From Siderastrea siderea (taxonomy: Eukaryota > Cnidaria > Anthozoa > Scleractinia > Rhizangiidae): 64,000 nt of DNA. The stretch lies in contig OZ034978.1 of assembly GCA_964030785.1 (NCBI GenBank), forward strand, positions 13,692,453 to 13,756,452, given 5' to 3'. Below, piece after piece: positions 24,276-38,600 of this stretch (within the stretch, counting starts at the first letter, position 1; each line of letters begins with the position of its first letter). The translations under genes were made by a program, and so were the position numbers. Below the pieces are notes generated by a model. That model saw only the letters and a program-made list of their open reading frames with translations. It made no database searches and was not told the origin of the DNA.

Positions 24276-25591
24276 TGCCTTCATCGCAACTTTTTTGTTT
24301 GTGGCTGAACTAGAAATGTTTATTGGTTCTTGATGAGCGTTACAATGTTAGGATTTGTACCGCATTGACGGGTCAAGATAACGCGGCATCAACCAGTACA
24401 TGAAGTCCATAAAATTTTGTAAGTACGATTACATTGTCAGTTTAGTTTCATAGTTTTCTGACTTTCCTTCCCACAAATTATTCTTATTAAGCAATTTGCA
24501 GTAGAAATATTTTTGCACAGAAAGACTTCGGAGTTTAACATGACACAGTGCAAGAGGGAAGTCCAGAACATGTCAATGATTGAGTGACAGTCAAATAACT
24601 GTAAAAGATCACAAAATGGAGCCGTTATCGATGACATGAATGCCGAAAGTGCGATTCCACGGTCTATAATAAAATACTTCTTAAGATTAAGTTGCTGTAT
24701 TGTTTCACATTTCTGGGAACCTAATGGAAGCACTGAATCAGAAAGCACTACTCGTTTTATTGGTGACGCCTAAACAGACCTAAACACATGAAGTGCACAG
24801 AAAAGACAGAAAACTAGAAAGGCAAAACATTTCGTACTCACCATGGCCTTGCCCCTGACCTTCATCCTAAATATTACGTTTTAACGAACACTAACATGAC
24901 TAACTCAAGGTCTCACAATTTTCCGATTTGGCCTCTAAATCTCACGGTCAATCAGAATATCTTGAAATGGCCAAACAATGAAGCGAGAAATTCTCTACTG
25001 ACCTCTAGTAGCATGAAGCGCGAAAAATAACAAGAGACCATTCAAAATATCCCAAACACCTGAACCTGAGCTTACGGGCTCAAAATAGTCTTGGGTACCC
25101 AGGGTCTACCCAGTCTTCTCTCGATATAATTGTTTAGTGGGGAACAGATCCGTACAGTTTCTTATATTAGGATCTATTAAGGCTTTAAAGACTCATGTCA
25201 CGTTTTTTTAAGACATTCTCCCTTCTCCCTTTTCATGCTGGTTCTCCCGCCTCCCTATTTTTTTGCTTCCTTTCTCCTTCCTCCCTATTTTTTGGGGGCC
25301 ATTTCTCCCTCCTCCCTAAACCGTTCCTCTCCCCTCTATGAACGGTACTGATAACAATTACCCGCGTACGAAAAGCGCCAAAGACAAATGGACCGCACTC
25401 TTTCCACAAACTGCTTCGTCCGGTCTTTCGTTTACAAATAATTATAAGAAAAGCTAAAATCAGCTAACGAAGGTTCTGTTTCTGCTTGCCGAATAAATTT
25501 CCAATAAACTGGTGGTTCAGGGACCAAAACAAAAAGCTTGCGATCATGTTGTGTGGAGTTTCTTGTTTCATTCTGTCATTCAGCTGTGTAG
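24276..25591. other. No gene seen
   Basis: Host DNA between repeat families. A CT-rich tract lies at about 25215-25335 (CTCCCTCCTCCCTA-type words). The short open frames do not resemble known proteins. Confidence 0.5.
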
Positions 25592-26240
25592 CCACAGGTA
25601 GCCCAAGCTCACTATCTTTGGCTTCCAAACACAGTAATCCAACTCTCTTGTCGACGATTATAAGAGTTTGTATGGGAAATCTTACTTGCACTTCTAAAAC
25701 CGAAATAAAATTGTCTACAAAACTCACCGTCCTCGTTTTCTTGTAGTTTCCTAGAATATATTCCCCCCCCCCGCCCCCCCACCTCTTTCATTAAAGGTAT
25801 TTTCCGAGCGGGTCAACTTATCAGCCCCAGCAGTAGACGAATATAAGAGTTTACATGGAAAATATAACGCGGCTAAAAATGTGCTTAATGTGAAATAAAG
25901 TTCTCTCTTTAACTCACCTTTGGCCAATTCATGCGTTTCCCAGTGTTTTTACAGCGGTTTAGGCCTCAAAGGATCAATAAAACACCTCTCTGAGCGAGTC
26001 GAACTGAGCGACTCGAGACTCGTGAGTTGACCCGCTCGGAAAATACCCTTAATGAAAGAGGTGGAGGGGGGGATATACTAGGAAACTACAAGAAAACGAG
26101 GACGGTGAGTTTTGTAGACCAGTTTGTTTCGGTTTTAGAAGTGCAAGTAAGATTTCCCATACAAACTCTTATAATCGTCGACAAGAGAGTTGGATTACTG
26201 TGTTTGAAAGCCTAAGATAGTGAGCTTGGGCTACCTGTGG
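25592..26240. repeat. Foldback element with 220-bp arms
   Basis: Arm 25592-25819 is the inverse of 26024-26240, with a spacer of about 204 bp. A poly-C run near 25767-25785 in the left arm matches a shorter G-run in the right arm. Both arms read as short open frames on opposite strands, which is expected of an inverted copy. Confidence 0.8.
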
Positions 26241-26914
26241 TGTAGCTTGATCGAAGAAAATAGAAGCTTTCCATCGGACGTCGTGCTCGGGAAAGTATCA
26301 TCTGGGTTTCGTGCTAGAGAATCGGCCATACTAATATCGAATAGTGTGAGCGAATCGAAGGACCGCTTGAATATTGAACGAGAGGCAATACAAACACGCG
26401 CAAAGTGGTTAGATTCAAGACAGAAGTTTGCCCTAAATTTGAACAACCCCAGCCATGAATCGAACCAATCTTTCAAAAAATGTACTGTATTTGCAACAAT
26501 TAATAACTAACCAAGGCCTTGAGCATGGCAAAATAAGGAAAAACACAAGCCATGCAATTTGTAGGCTCAAGAAGACTCAATCTGACTGAGTGGAGACTGT
26601 GCGCCGTTGTGAACCTCTCGCCATTGGGGGACCGTTACGGGCGCGAAATTCAAAATTTACCAAAATTAAATTTTAGATTCATGCTGAGAAAGAGGATTGA
26701 ATGTTGGTTTTAAGATTTAGTTTGCTAAAGAGGATATTTTACTTCAGATTAATACAGTGAGGGCAGGATTCGACTTCTTTTTCTGGTAAATGGCTTTCTG
26801 CCCTCTTCCTCGCAGAGTCCGCCATCTTTGATAAAGACGTTGGAGAAGCGATTGTGTGACAAAGAGGGGGAGGAGCTATCCCTTTTATAGTGCGGGTCCT
26901 TTTTTAACATAGTG

Positions 26915-27090
26915 CACGGGTATTTTTACGGCATTTTCGCCATCTTGCTATGCCGTACTGATGAGCTCTAAGAAGAGCGAAACAGCTGTCTACGGCTGCA
27001 ACCCTGCTCTGTTAAAATTCTATTAGTGTCGTGTTGATGTCTTGCAGAGTCAAATCTTTCTACGTAGTCAGATCAGCCTTGCTGCTTTGT
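26915..27090. repeat. Interspersed family copy (CTACGTAGTC family)
   Basis: Carries the segment GCACGGGTATTTTTACGGCA through to TCTACGTAGTCAGATCAGCC. A very similar unit is at 34277-34440, and an inverse copy is at about 21745-21920. Confidence 0.7.
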
Positions 27091-27404
27091 TTGTCCATAC
27101 AGACAAAGCCGGGAGATGAATGGCCGCGAAGTTCAATTAGTCACGCCATTACTGTGTGAGGTAACTCGATGCAAGGACCACTTGGACAAATAGTAGCGAG
27201 GTGAAGCCGGATCTTGGTGTAGATCAGGATCAGCAATGTTGAATAAAACAAAAAACCAATTGCAAGGTTGATCGGACAGCTAGGAAGGGTAATAATTTTT
27301 TAATAGTTTTTTTTAATTTCAATAGCGTCACTGTGTGACGCTATTGAAGTCCTGCCCAGGCCTCCTTTCCGGCGCGCTCGTTCGGCGGAAAATAAAGTTT
27401 TGTA

Positions 27405-27769
27405 CGGGGAGGCTCCGCCCGGAGATCCAAATCCTCACCCTTTAATATACTAATTTTTACCAAAATGGTCCCCTTTCATATACCTAGAGCAAAATTGTAC
27501 CCCTTTCTTGTACCTCAAGGATAAGCCAAAACAATAGAATTTCCTGTGATCGCCACGTTTTTACCGGGTTTTCAGTCGCTCTGCTGATTCAGTTGCGTAG
27601 TAATTTCTGCCAAAATATGGCACCCTTTGATACACTTCGCTTTAGCCACCATTTCTTCCACTTTGCAGCTGATTTTGTGACCCTTTCGTATACTAATATG
27701 GCAATTTTCACTACCCTTTAATATACTGCGAGCTTAAAAAAGGCACCCCTTTCGGGCGGAGCCTCCCCG
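27405..27769. mobile_element. 365-bp MITE with TA flanks
   Basis: Perfect 17-bp ends CGGGGAGGCTCCGCCCG and its complement, flanked by TA at 27403-27404 and 27770-27771. The interior repeats the word CCCTTTAATATACT and related CCCTTT words. A TA duplication fits Tc1/mariner-type mobilisation, but the superfamily is not proven. Confidence 0.75.
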
Positions 27770-27841
27770 TATAGCCCACTATAGGGAGTACCCCCCCGGG
27801 GGGAAGAAGCTCTCCAACTACAAGTTTAGTAATGTCATTAA

Positions 27842-30800
27842 AGTGTATATGACACGAAATTTTTTTCTTCGGTTTTCGAGAGTCTGATGTGTATAAAAAA
27901 CGATTCTATACTTAAAACCTGTCTAAAATTTTTAAAAACCTCTTTTTTCGCGGCCACAAGACCCTATTTTTCACTTAAAAACTGTCCCGGGGACTGGGAC
28001 CGAATTTACCGCATTGTGACGTCAATTGACTTGATTGGGTTCCCGCGAAAGCAGTGTTTTTGTTACAAATCGCCTCAAAATGTTGACATTGTTCAGCGGT
28101 ATCGGTGATCTTTATGAAACTTCGAAGACCTACAGTGAGAAAGAACAAGTAGGAGGAAAAAATAGCGCCGTTTTAGGTCTTATTAAACCAGAAGACGACG
28201 AACATTTGCGATGTCTTCTCTTCTTTTGTACTGTGGTAAGGATGTTGATCAAAGTCGATGATTTATCCTGACTGTACATCAGTGGAAGCACCTCAGTTGT
28301 GAGATTTCTTTGTTAAGTTCTGTTAGGGTTTATTAAGAACATCAAAGCCCTTGTGTTCACATAAACAGCTTACTGTTTCCATCAAGGAGAACCGAAAGTG
28401 CCGATTGTTTTGATGTTTTAATACCGCAATAATGTCGTTCTTATAGAGAGTGCGCTAGATTTTAGATTCATTTCGATTTAAGAACGAGTTCCCAGAGTTT
28501 ATTCCCAGCCTGGCATTAGTTTCAGTGGTTTCTGCAGCAAGCAAAAGTGTTTTTACAGAGTGTAGAGAAAAGCCAATGACGAAATCGTTTTGTTGATAAT
28601 ATGGCCGTACGCAATGTACTTCCAGGCCAGAAAAGACATTTATTTCCACTGTCGTGTTATCCTGCAATTAGAATCTATATACGCTTTACTTTAAAAACGG
28701 CACTGAAACTGACTTCAGCTCCCATGCTACTTGCCATATCACTGGCTGATTCAGCAAATATAGTAGCTTAAGACTGTTGCTATCTAGAGTATCAATATTA
28801 GGGTATTAACACTAATCTTGGCTCAGTAAATTTTTCAAACAACTCAGTACCATGAAGCTAAGGCGATGTCACATTTCGCATTAAAATACAGTTCATTTTG
28901 TTTTGTTTTGCAGTGGGTATGGTTTTCCAATATTGTAGAACTGTTATTGTATCATAGCCATATTCATTAGCTTTTAAAAGAACTGGTGTCCTTGAGCTTC
29001 TTAAATAGCTTTTGGTGTTTCTAATACCACAGAAGGGGAGCGCAGCACATCAAACTCTTCTAAAACTAACAGTTAAGTATGAATAAACCAACAAGAATTG
29101 ACAGTTGACGAGTAAATTTGCAAATCAACAGTGGGTCTCCATATTGACTCCTTCTCAAACAATTTTCCTGTGAACAATGGGAATCAACATCGATCCTCAT
29201 CAATAATAATCATTATTAAGTGGTCAATTACCAAAGCATATGTATCACTCAGACACAGTGATGAGGATCCATACATCCCTTGTAGATACTTGTAGATATT
29301 ATTTACAGCAGCTCACCCCCCTCCCCCCCCCCCCCCCTCAGACACACACACACACACAATACAGGTTCCTGATACAGGGCTGGCCCCACAACCTTAATCT
29401 GCTTAAGCCTGATTCTGATGGAGAGAGGTGGAAGCCCTGTATGGAGCACCTAAATTAATACCATAGTTCCTAATAAGTGGAGACGGAGTTAAGGCTTGGG
29501 GCATTTGTGGCATCCTTAACAACATTGTAAATACCAGTCAATTTTTACTTAGGAATGATTATTGTGTTTGTAACATCATGTCATAGTGTACCTGTTTCGT
29601 CACAGCCAACAAAGAGTGGCAGCACAACAACAACAACAATTTGTCTAAGTATTCCTATATGGGAAGTTTCTAAAATAGCAAATTAAATACAATGTAATGT
29701 ATCATTCTTGTTGACAATAGGTCACAATCATTGCGACCGAAGGAATCTCCTTCGGTCATCATCACTTGATCTTCAATTTTGACAGCTGACATTTATTGAT
29801 CTATCAGAACCACCACCAAACATAAAGCAGAAATAATGATTCCATGTTTACTTCATCTGACCAAAAAGCAAGGGGGGGGGGGGGGTCTGACTGCCCTATG
29901 TCAGTATCAACAACCACCCAATCTAGATCAATCGAGGCCTGGATGGGTCTAGCTTAGTTACAGCTGTTGGTATAAACAGGGATTTTTGTTGTTGGCAAGC
30001 TGATGTAAGTCAGGTCAGGTCAGGTCTTGGTCATCAGTGAAAAGGCAGGGAATTTATTTCAGCCTGATTGCTAATAACCTTGATATGTACACATAGGATT
30101 ACACAAACTCCTAGAAAATGTTTGTCTTTATAAACAAATATAACCGAGTGAGACATTTTCCTGGAATTCTTTCAGCAACCCTTGATTTTCTTTATATTTT
30201 CACTCTCTAACAACGAGGCATTTACAGCCTCCTCACAGGAAGAGTAAAACAAAATCCTGTACTCGTCTTCTTAAAAAGGTGATTTATTTAAGTTAAAATC
30301 CTTCATCCAGTGCAGTCAGGTTAAGACAGTGTATGCACAGTCCAGTGTAAAAATGTTATGAGTAGGCGATCGTCGTTGAAATTATAGATATCACAATGTC
30401 TTACTGAAGTCCAGAGAAGAATAAAAACAAATTTCATTTAAGACCGTACTGGTAGCTCTGTTCGCCCGTACAATCGAAAGTCAGACCACGCTATCGTACC
30501 TGTCCTGCTTTGTGAATGAAAAGCATCTCTGGGCTTTGCAGTAAAACTTCTTTGCTTACCGAGACAGATTCTTATAAAACAATGCTCGTTCATAACCATG
30601 TCTTCAAGTTAAAAACATAGCAAACATCAAAATCTCGAGTAGCCTGAGTGCTTCGACCTTGCATCTGTTTCAACACAATTATTTCGATTCCCTTGTCCCA
30701 AAATGCTGGATCCGAGGAATGCTGAGTACTTCCCCTCCATTTCGTCAAAAGGAATACACAACCCACCGCTTATTAGGCGCTTCAGCTACGAGAAACCTTT

Positions 30801-31052
30801 GCCAACTCTCCCAAGTTCCTTCCACTTTGACGCCATGTTGGTTTTGTTGTCAAGTCAATTGACGTCACATTAGCTAATCACGTGATATTTTGGCCGCGCG
30901 AGAAGGCGACAATTTTGAAGTCAAATTTGCGCTATTTTCACCGCGAAAAAAGTACGTTTGAAAAGTTTGATGCCGGTTTAAAGCTTAGAATCGTTTTTTA
31001 TACACATAAAACAATCAAAAACCGAAGAAAAAATTTTCGTGTCATATACACT
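27842..31052. mobile_element. 3.2 kb inverted-repeat element flanked by TTAA
   Basis: The ends read AGTGTATATGACACGAAA and its complement, with similarity reaching inward at least 75 bp and again around a GACGTCAATTGACTTGA block (28019 and its inverse near 30855). It is flanked by TTAA at 27838-27841 and 31053-31056. A TTAA duplication is typical of piggyBac. No transposase frame is seen. The interior holds a C-run (29318-29336), a CA microsatellite and a G-run (29872-29885). Confidence 0.75.
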
Positions 31053-31056
31053 TTAA

Positions 31057-34000
31057 GTGCAAAACCGAAGCAAATGATACCAAAAGTAAAACGTCCGACG
31101 AAGAATGAGGTTGTGAGGTTGTGAGCGTCGCCTACGGAACAATGTTTGGGGACGGGAAGGTGAGTTATTCGTTAGTCCGCCTTTCCAGGCTTTGGTCGTT
31201 TTTCTCAAGTGGTCAAATTTCAGTGTCAGTTGCTCCCGGGTTGCTTCACAAGATAAGACTTTATCCGCGACTGCCACAAACACAGGTGACCCAAGCTAAC
31301 AGTGTGAGCATGGTGATAAATATAAGGATTTGTATCGACATTTAACAAATCATTTCTAGAATCGTCAAATAATTTGTTTTTCGCAAATAAAGTTCCTTAC
31401 TTGCTATAGTTTGTCTCCATTGTGTGTTTCTTGGTTTTGTGTGCTGATTTGAGCTTATTTAAAGCTATTTAAGCGACTTTGGTTCATCGCTCACATACTG
31501 TGAATTACAATATTCTTCAAACAACCTTTACATTATACTGAATACAAGATGGAACACTGTAGTGTATTGCGTTATAAAAATATATAATTAAATGCCATCG
31601 TTACACACTTTCCGATCTTTGACCTGGATTATCCAAGATGGCGTCTCTTCTAGCACGAGTTTAGGACCCAGTACTCTGCACGGTCAAATTCAAGTGTCCG
31701 GAGTGTGGGGCAAAATCCGTGGTCAAATTCCCCAGAGAGGGGACAGCAGAAGTGTTCAAATGCCCCACCTTTACCCGTACCCCCCTCTCCGTCTAAACAT
31801 TGATATGTGCATTACATCTCAAATATTTGCCCAAACGTAATAACCACACATTATATTTGAAATGAAACTTGAAGCCCCCGTCCCTTTTGAGTGACTTTAA
31901 GCTTCCCCTATCCTTGCATTGATTTTATTTAATGCCTCCCCTCCTCTCTGGTTTTTCAGCTCCCCTCCTAACAATTATTGCAAAGTCCCAAAGAAGACCG
32001 AACCTATTCGAAGGCTTCTATGAAGCATTTACTTACGAACGTCAAATGCTCATTATCGACCAATACCTAATGAAGCTTATACAACTCCTGAAGTGAAGTG
32101 AAGGGCGTAGACATCAAAGAGAAGTTTTAAAGCACATCCTCTGACAAGCTTTATTGCTGGAAGCGCGGAAACGGTTGACCTCCCTCACGCTATAAAGCTG
32201 TAAATAAAGGGGAGTGTTACTTGAAACTGATCCTTACAGCGGAGAAAAGACAGAGTTACTCAAAAAGAACAAAATAAACTAAAGAATTTACTATATTTTT
32301 CGTGCCCGATTTTTGGTTTCAAACAAAAGCCTCCGTCGAGAGGTACAACAATGACTGGTATACAGGCTAGGCATAACGATTACTTTTACGGCAGGTCAAG
32401 TTTTTCTGCTGATCCAGATCTTTGTCACAGATTCGACAAACTCTCGTTGGTTTGAAGTCGGGGTTTTCTCGACTATCCATTGCCTGTACATGAAATACGT
32501 GAAATGTATTTTTTCACCTCTCTGTTATCTCTTTGAGGTTTCAAAAGGGCTTGGGGCGGGGGCAGGGGTTTGAAAACAATTCCTGAGAGAAACTGAGAAA
32601 TTAAAGATTAGAGGGTAATTCAAGACGACCCATGTAGATAAAATACTCCTCGGATTTTTGGGAGGGGATGTGCCGCCCCCTTTCTCCGTACCCTGATCCT
32701 ATTTCAGATCAATATGTGTAATTTTCCAATGCCCGTTGTCAGACTTTGCCTCTAAAATCCATACACATTTTCAGACCTAGCTTGTATACCCCAACCCATT
32801 TTCAGACTTTTAGACCAACATGGTTAAAATCCTGAGACCTGGATTTTCGGACCAAATCGGCTCAAAAACAATACCCTTTGGGAAGGGAAACACAGTACCT
32901 AGGCGTTCTCTCTTCTCTTGTGCAATGTAAAATTCATTGAAGTACTCGGTCTATTCCAAAAATTCTTATTATTAATTAAGACCCTTGAACCTCGACTCTA
33001 AAATGAGCAGGACGAATGAAGAGGCATCGAAGATCAGGAACAGCCTGCATATAAGCAAGTGGAGTAAAAACCTGCAATCTGTTGTTGCCTAAAAATTGCG
33101 GTAGGTTATTATTTGTTTGAATCTCGTTTACTGGATACGTCATAAGGGACCTATGAATCAATGCTGCAATTTGGGGATCGTTGACAAGAACCACCGTATC
33201 GTCTTCGTTCTGTGTTTGTTTCACGGCAGCGTAGCAAGAATCGGTATATTATACGTTTGTAAAACAGATGCGAGCGATCACGACCATACTGAATAATTTT
33301 TCTGACCAGGAAAAAATAGTCTAATTTCTCACTAGACACCAACTATGTAAGAACCTTTTCATGTTGAATTTGGAGAAATGCTGGTTCTTATATGCGGGTT
33401 TTCTGATCCTTACCCTGAATGTCATTCGCAAAAAGTTGCTATAAGCGATCCAACGGAAAAGTAATACAAGTTCTTTTTAAAAGGAGGTCTTACACTGTCA
33501 CAAAATTCATAGCAAGTTTGAATAATTAATTAGCTCTTTTAAAGTAAGATTTTAAAGTAAGATGTTTATAACTTGTTCGTTGACGTTTGTTGTTTTTATT
33601 TCCCTTGCTGCAGTAACTAGCCTTTACACTTAGTGTTACTGTTGCAACTGAACTAAACATTTTATGAATATTTACATATTTTAAGAAGGGAAACACGAAA
33701 TTTGAAGGTGGCTACATTTTACATGCAGACATTGTTGCTCGGTTGATGCGGTTGATTTAAAGTGAATTAACGTAGTGTAAGCACATTTCTTAGCATGGGT
33801 TGAGAAGTACAACACCGGAGCAGACTCTAAGTTAAAACCGAAGAAACTGAACGCAGCAGCGCATCCATGAGCAGCGAAAGAGAAAGGATGGGAGGGGAGG
33901 GCTACCGCTATATAAGTGACGGGGAGATGCGAACGCAGAGGCCTTTTGGCAAGGGGCGGGGGGAATTAGCAATATTGGTACTTTTAGGGACAGCAGGTTT

Positions 34001-34184
34001 TTTGGCGGATTTTTTGGGGTACGATGATAGTGGTAGGGACGTTTTCAGCCTAATGGGTCTAATGGGTCTATTTTGGACCGTAGGTCTTTTTTATAGATCC
34101 CGTATGCTGTACTTTATAGCATGGTCTTATACATGTTTCTTGATAAGGTTGGTTTTGTCCATCCTATCTTTGGCTTTGCGAGAC
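31057..34184. other. Shared upstream region of the two SLCO genes, no gene seen
   Basis: I find no convincing coding region. The open frames of 60-90 codons here (for example 32976-33224 on the minus strand) have no recognisable domain. Untranslated first exons and promoters of the head-to-head SLCO genes may lie in this area or nearby but cannot be pinned down. Confidence 0.45.
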
Positions 34185-34470
34185 ATCAACACGACACTTG
34201 GACTCTCTACCTTTCCGAGGCACGCGATGGCGTGATCTGGTGGGCGTGCGTCCTCATTTAGGGCTTTCAACAGAGTGCACGGGTAACTTCACGGCATTTT
34301 TGCCATCTTGCTATGCCGTACTGATGAGCTCTAAGAAGAGCGAAACAGCTGTCTACGGCTGCAACCCTGCCCTGTTGAAGTTCTATTAGTGACGTGTTGA
34401 TGTCTTGCAAAGTGAAATCTTTCTACGTAGTCAGATCAGCCTTTCTGCTATGTTTGTCATCTAAAACGTT
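34185..34470. repeat. Interspersed family copy
   Basis: Contains both modules of the 21.7-23.6 kb family, including the inverse of the ACGAGGACGCACGCCC word (34240-34262) and the TCTACGTAGTCAGATCAGCC word (34420-34440). Confidence 0.7.
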
Positions 34471-35662
34471 TGCCCATTCGCACCTTCCGGTCAGCGATAT
34501 ACCGGAGTACCATCCAGCCTATCGAGCCTGGTTGATTCTCTTCGAGCTTGCCTCAGTCCCGGGGCCTCAGTCAAACCAGACAGCATTATCGCGGTGTTTC
34601 TTTCTTATTTAAATCTTGTTATAATGACGTTGATCTGTACTGTCGTACATGAAGTCTAACTTACAGTGGGACCTAAATATAACGGGTTCCAGCTTTTATC
34701 GTGGTTCTGTTCCATACATTTTACTGCAACCTTGCCGGGCTGAAGTTTCTCGTTCGTTAGAGCGGGGACTTCGTTATACTCGGGTTCGTTATCATTGGGG
34801 TCCTTTTGTAGTAATAAACCACAGAAAGCATTTGTCCGTGAAATGTAAATACACCTGAGTTCGCATGCTATGAAGCGTAACGGACTCCTGAAGAACTGAC
34901 GTGAAAATGGTCATGAAAAAGGAAAATTTTAAATCACATCAGCTGAGAAGATTCATCGCTGGAAGCGCAAAAAGTTACTGATCTTAGCGAAGGCTTACGC
35001 TATTAAGGTTTGTAGATTACAACTGAATGCCGTTTTCCCCTCTTATTCTTTACTATCTCCTCGGAGTTTTAGGCAATCCAATGAAGCCATGTCAGTTCTG
35101 TGGTGCATGGCTTCGGCATAATTATTTCAGAATTGTTTGTTCGCTTCTTACGCAAGAACTAATGTGAGGTTCCTGAGGTAATGACCCCGACAGCAGCATC
35201 CTTCGGAAAGCAGCGATTGTTGATAACGTATGGACTAAGAAAGACTGAGTTCTTCGAAAGCAGGAGCTATAGTACAATGTAGTCTTATAGTCGATTATTT
35301 ATGGTTCCTCTCGAAGGTGATAATAGACATGATAATTACCTTTTAAATTAATAATAATTATGCGTGGATTTTTTTTTATTTGTTTTCTGTTTTATTACTT
35401 TGATGATCTGAGTCGGTCTATACAACTGTCTATATACGATGCACATTTCTACAACGCGCAGGTAGCGAAATAACGAAAGAGCTGAGTCCTTGATGTCGTT
35501 CATTTCAGCACGATACGGTACCTCGTTAACCAGAACAACAACATTCCGCATGAAACACACTATCTCGATGACGACGTAGCCGAGATCTGTGAGGTCACGC
35601 TAATGCAATGGGTCACATTTTGTTATTATTTTACACCATGTAATTGGTTCCATTTCAAACAG

Positions 35663-38600
35663 GATACTGGCATGGCTGTTACATCTTCCTCAGATGAGAA
35701 AATGTTGTCATATGGCTGGCTTAAATTTCGTCCTCGGTGGCTACAGTTCCTCAACTCGCCAAAATGGTTTCTGTTCTTCTTGAGTCAATATTATTTTACT
35801 CAAAGCTTAGCTATCAGTGGTCTGTATCCTGGGGTTGCAAGCACGATCGAGAAACGCTTTGCCTTTTCAAGGTGAGATCGACCAGAACCGCTTAAACGCT
35901 GTTGAATTACGAGCTGACACATTACATCTTTACTGCCAGAATAAAAGAATACAACAAGAAAACGAAAAGGGGACTACAACGAAAGCGTTACAAAGGGAGT
36001 CGGGGTGGGGGAAGGCACTAGAGAAGCCTACTATTTCCCCCAACATACGGGCGAATCCAGCAAAACATAATTGCGCGCGTCGAGTTATCGCTCGGTGGAC
36101 AATTTTTCCGCAGGCTACGTCAGCCTGCACAACAATTTTTTTGAAAAATGACTTTAACCCTTTAATCCCCAATAATGACAAACATCTAATTTCTCCTTGC
36201 AGAATTACTACTTGATCAAACATACAGGTCATGAGAATAAAGAAAATGATCACCAAAGATAAAATGTCTTGATTTTTAATAAAATTCTCCTAACTATTAA
36301 CATAAGAAATAAACAAAGAATAGTTAGGAGGATATGGATGTTCATATCGTGGCTTAAAGGGTTTAACTTATTACTCTCCAACAAAGCGGAGAAATTCTTT
36401 CGCTCGTCACGCACTCCCCCTTCCCCCCCCCCCCCCACCAAAAAAATTAATAGATGAACACTCTTCCCCGGAACCTGACGTCTTTTATTTTACTCTAAAC
36501 AGTTTCAAGATAGGAATGATACTGAGCAGTTATGAAATAGCCAACATAATCGTTACTCCAGTCGTCAGCTTCCTTGGAGGTTCGCGCAAGAAGCCAGTGT
36601 TCTGTGGCTGGGGTTTGTTTATCACGGCTGCCGGCTTCTTTATCATCACCCTTCCTCACTTCATCTCTTCGCCATACCAAGCTGGTAAGTGCTGCATTAA
36701 CGCTTTAAGCCCCAGCATCATTATGCAAATTCTCCTTACTGGTCTCTATACATTTTGTTGAGGACTAGTTGGGAGAACTTGTTTAAAAATCAAGACAATT
36801 CATCTTTGGTGATCACTTCCTTAATTCTCATTGCCTGTGTGTGTTATAAGGCACTGATATCATGAGGAGAAATTTGAAGCTGATCACTATTAGAGCGTTA
36901 AGGGTGGGTCAAAGACCCCAATGGATACCTCCCAGATATCCCTTTACCTCTTTAGGGCACCATTCAGTCATCACATCTACTTCAATTTTTTCTTGTGATT
37001 GTTAGGTTCAATCGCCTACTTTGATAGACCACCATCTTGAGTTTACATGGCGAGCGGAACCTGGGAAAAGTAATATTTTTGACGACAGGAGTCTGCGGGC
37101 CGATATACTCAATACAGAGATTTATTTCCTCTTGGAAGAAATAAGAAACTAGCTAGCATCAAAAATAAAACACAAACAGCGGTAATAAACATTATCAACT
37201 TACGCATTTTTATATAAACTTGACGTTTCGTATGCTAGTCAACATACATTTTCAAAAGTGACCGTTATAATTTTGACAAACCTTTTATACAATAGTGATA
37301 AGGGGTATGGAACCAAGATTAAGAAACAATCTTAACAGTGAATCTAAAAAAAGCTACAGCTAATTAATAAAGTATCAGCTTCTCACTGTTACCTCATCAT
37401 TCTGTTACCTTACTTAGGTCTGCAGAGCAACCAAATCTCTCAACGCCTCAAATCATGTGTATACAATTTCTATTCTTTTGTCAACCTCAAGATAATTTTT
37501 CAAAATAATTGTCGCATCAAATCTTTCTTTCCATAAAAGGACCGCTTGAATCGTTCTCAAAAATCTAAAGTAATTTACAAAGCCAGTTGCTGGGACTGCA
37601 ATGATTTCTACATCGGTAAAACAAAACGACGACTTCATGATAGAAAAACTGAACACTTCAAGGCCCTCGTTAAAAATGACCACACGTCTGCCATTGCAGA
37701 CCATGTCAAAACCACCGGACACAACATCAAGTGGGAGAATTTTGACATTTTAGCATCGGCCAAAACTGTTTACCACTGCAAAATCAAAGAAACATTGTTG
37801 ATCCAAGAACTGAAGCCAGCTTTTAATGTCAACGTCAGCAGTGAGAAGCTGATACTTTATTAATTAGCTGTAGCTTTTTATAGATTCACTGTTAAGATTG
37901 TTTTCTTAATCTTGGTTCCAGACCCCTTATCACTATTGTATAAAAGGTTTGTCAAAATTGTAACGGTCACTTTTGAAAATGTATTTTGACTAGCATACGA
38001 AACGTCAAGTTTATATAAAAATGTGTAAGTTTATAGCTAGCATCATTTCAGGAAAGTGCGCTGCTCAACGTCTTTCGCCATTTACCCTGTATGAAGAGCG
38101 GCCGCGTTTCCTGGCTATCTTTGAATATCAATCAATCTTTGATTTGCATGAAGATTTTTGGTATATTTTGGGACTATGGCCTTTGGCACCACCTTTGTGT
38201 TACTTGCTAGGCTGGAAAAGCCCTGTTATTCTATGCAGGAATTTGTATTCACCCTTTATTTATTTTGAGCGTGAAACTTTACTTTGACAAAAAACAACGA
38301 AAAATAACCACCACTCTAAAAGTGTTCTGCTCAACACCTTTTGTTTTCCCTGGACAGAAACTTACTGCGCACTTCCTCTTATTTTTACTATCTTTCTATT
38401 TTGCTCCCAGGAGTCTCTACTGAAAGGAATGGAACAGCTGATGCGCAAATGTTATGCGTGGGAAATCTCACCAATTCTGATAGGAAAACAGACTGTGCAG
38501 AGGACGACCATGGTGGCAACAATCTTTACTACGCGCTTTTCATTCTGGGTATGGTTATTAGAGGCCTGGGCTTCTCTCCATTGTACGCACTTGGAGTTCC

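Noticed and set aside
33867..34235. 122-codon frame with hydrophobic segments, resembling a small membrane protein
   Set aside because: Its second half lies in the interspersed repeat family (34185-34470), and it has no match to a known family.
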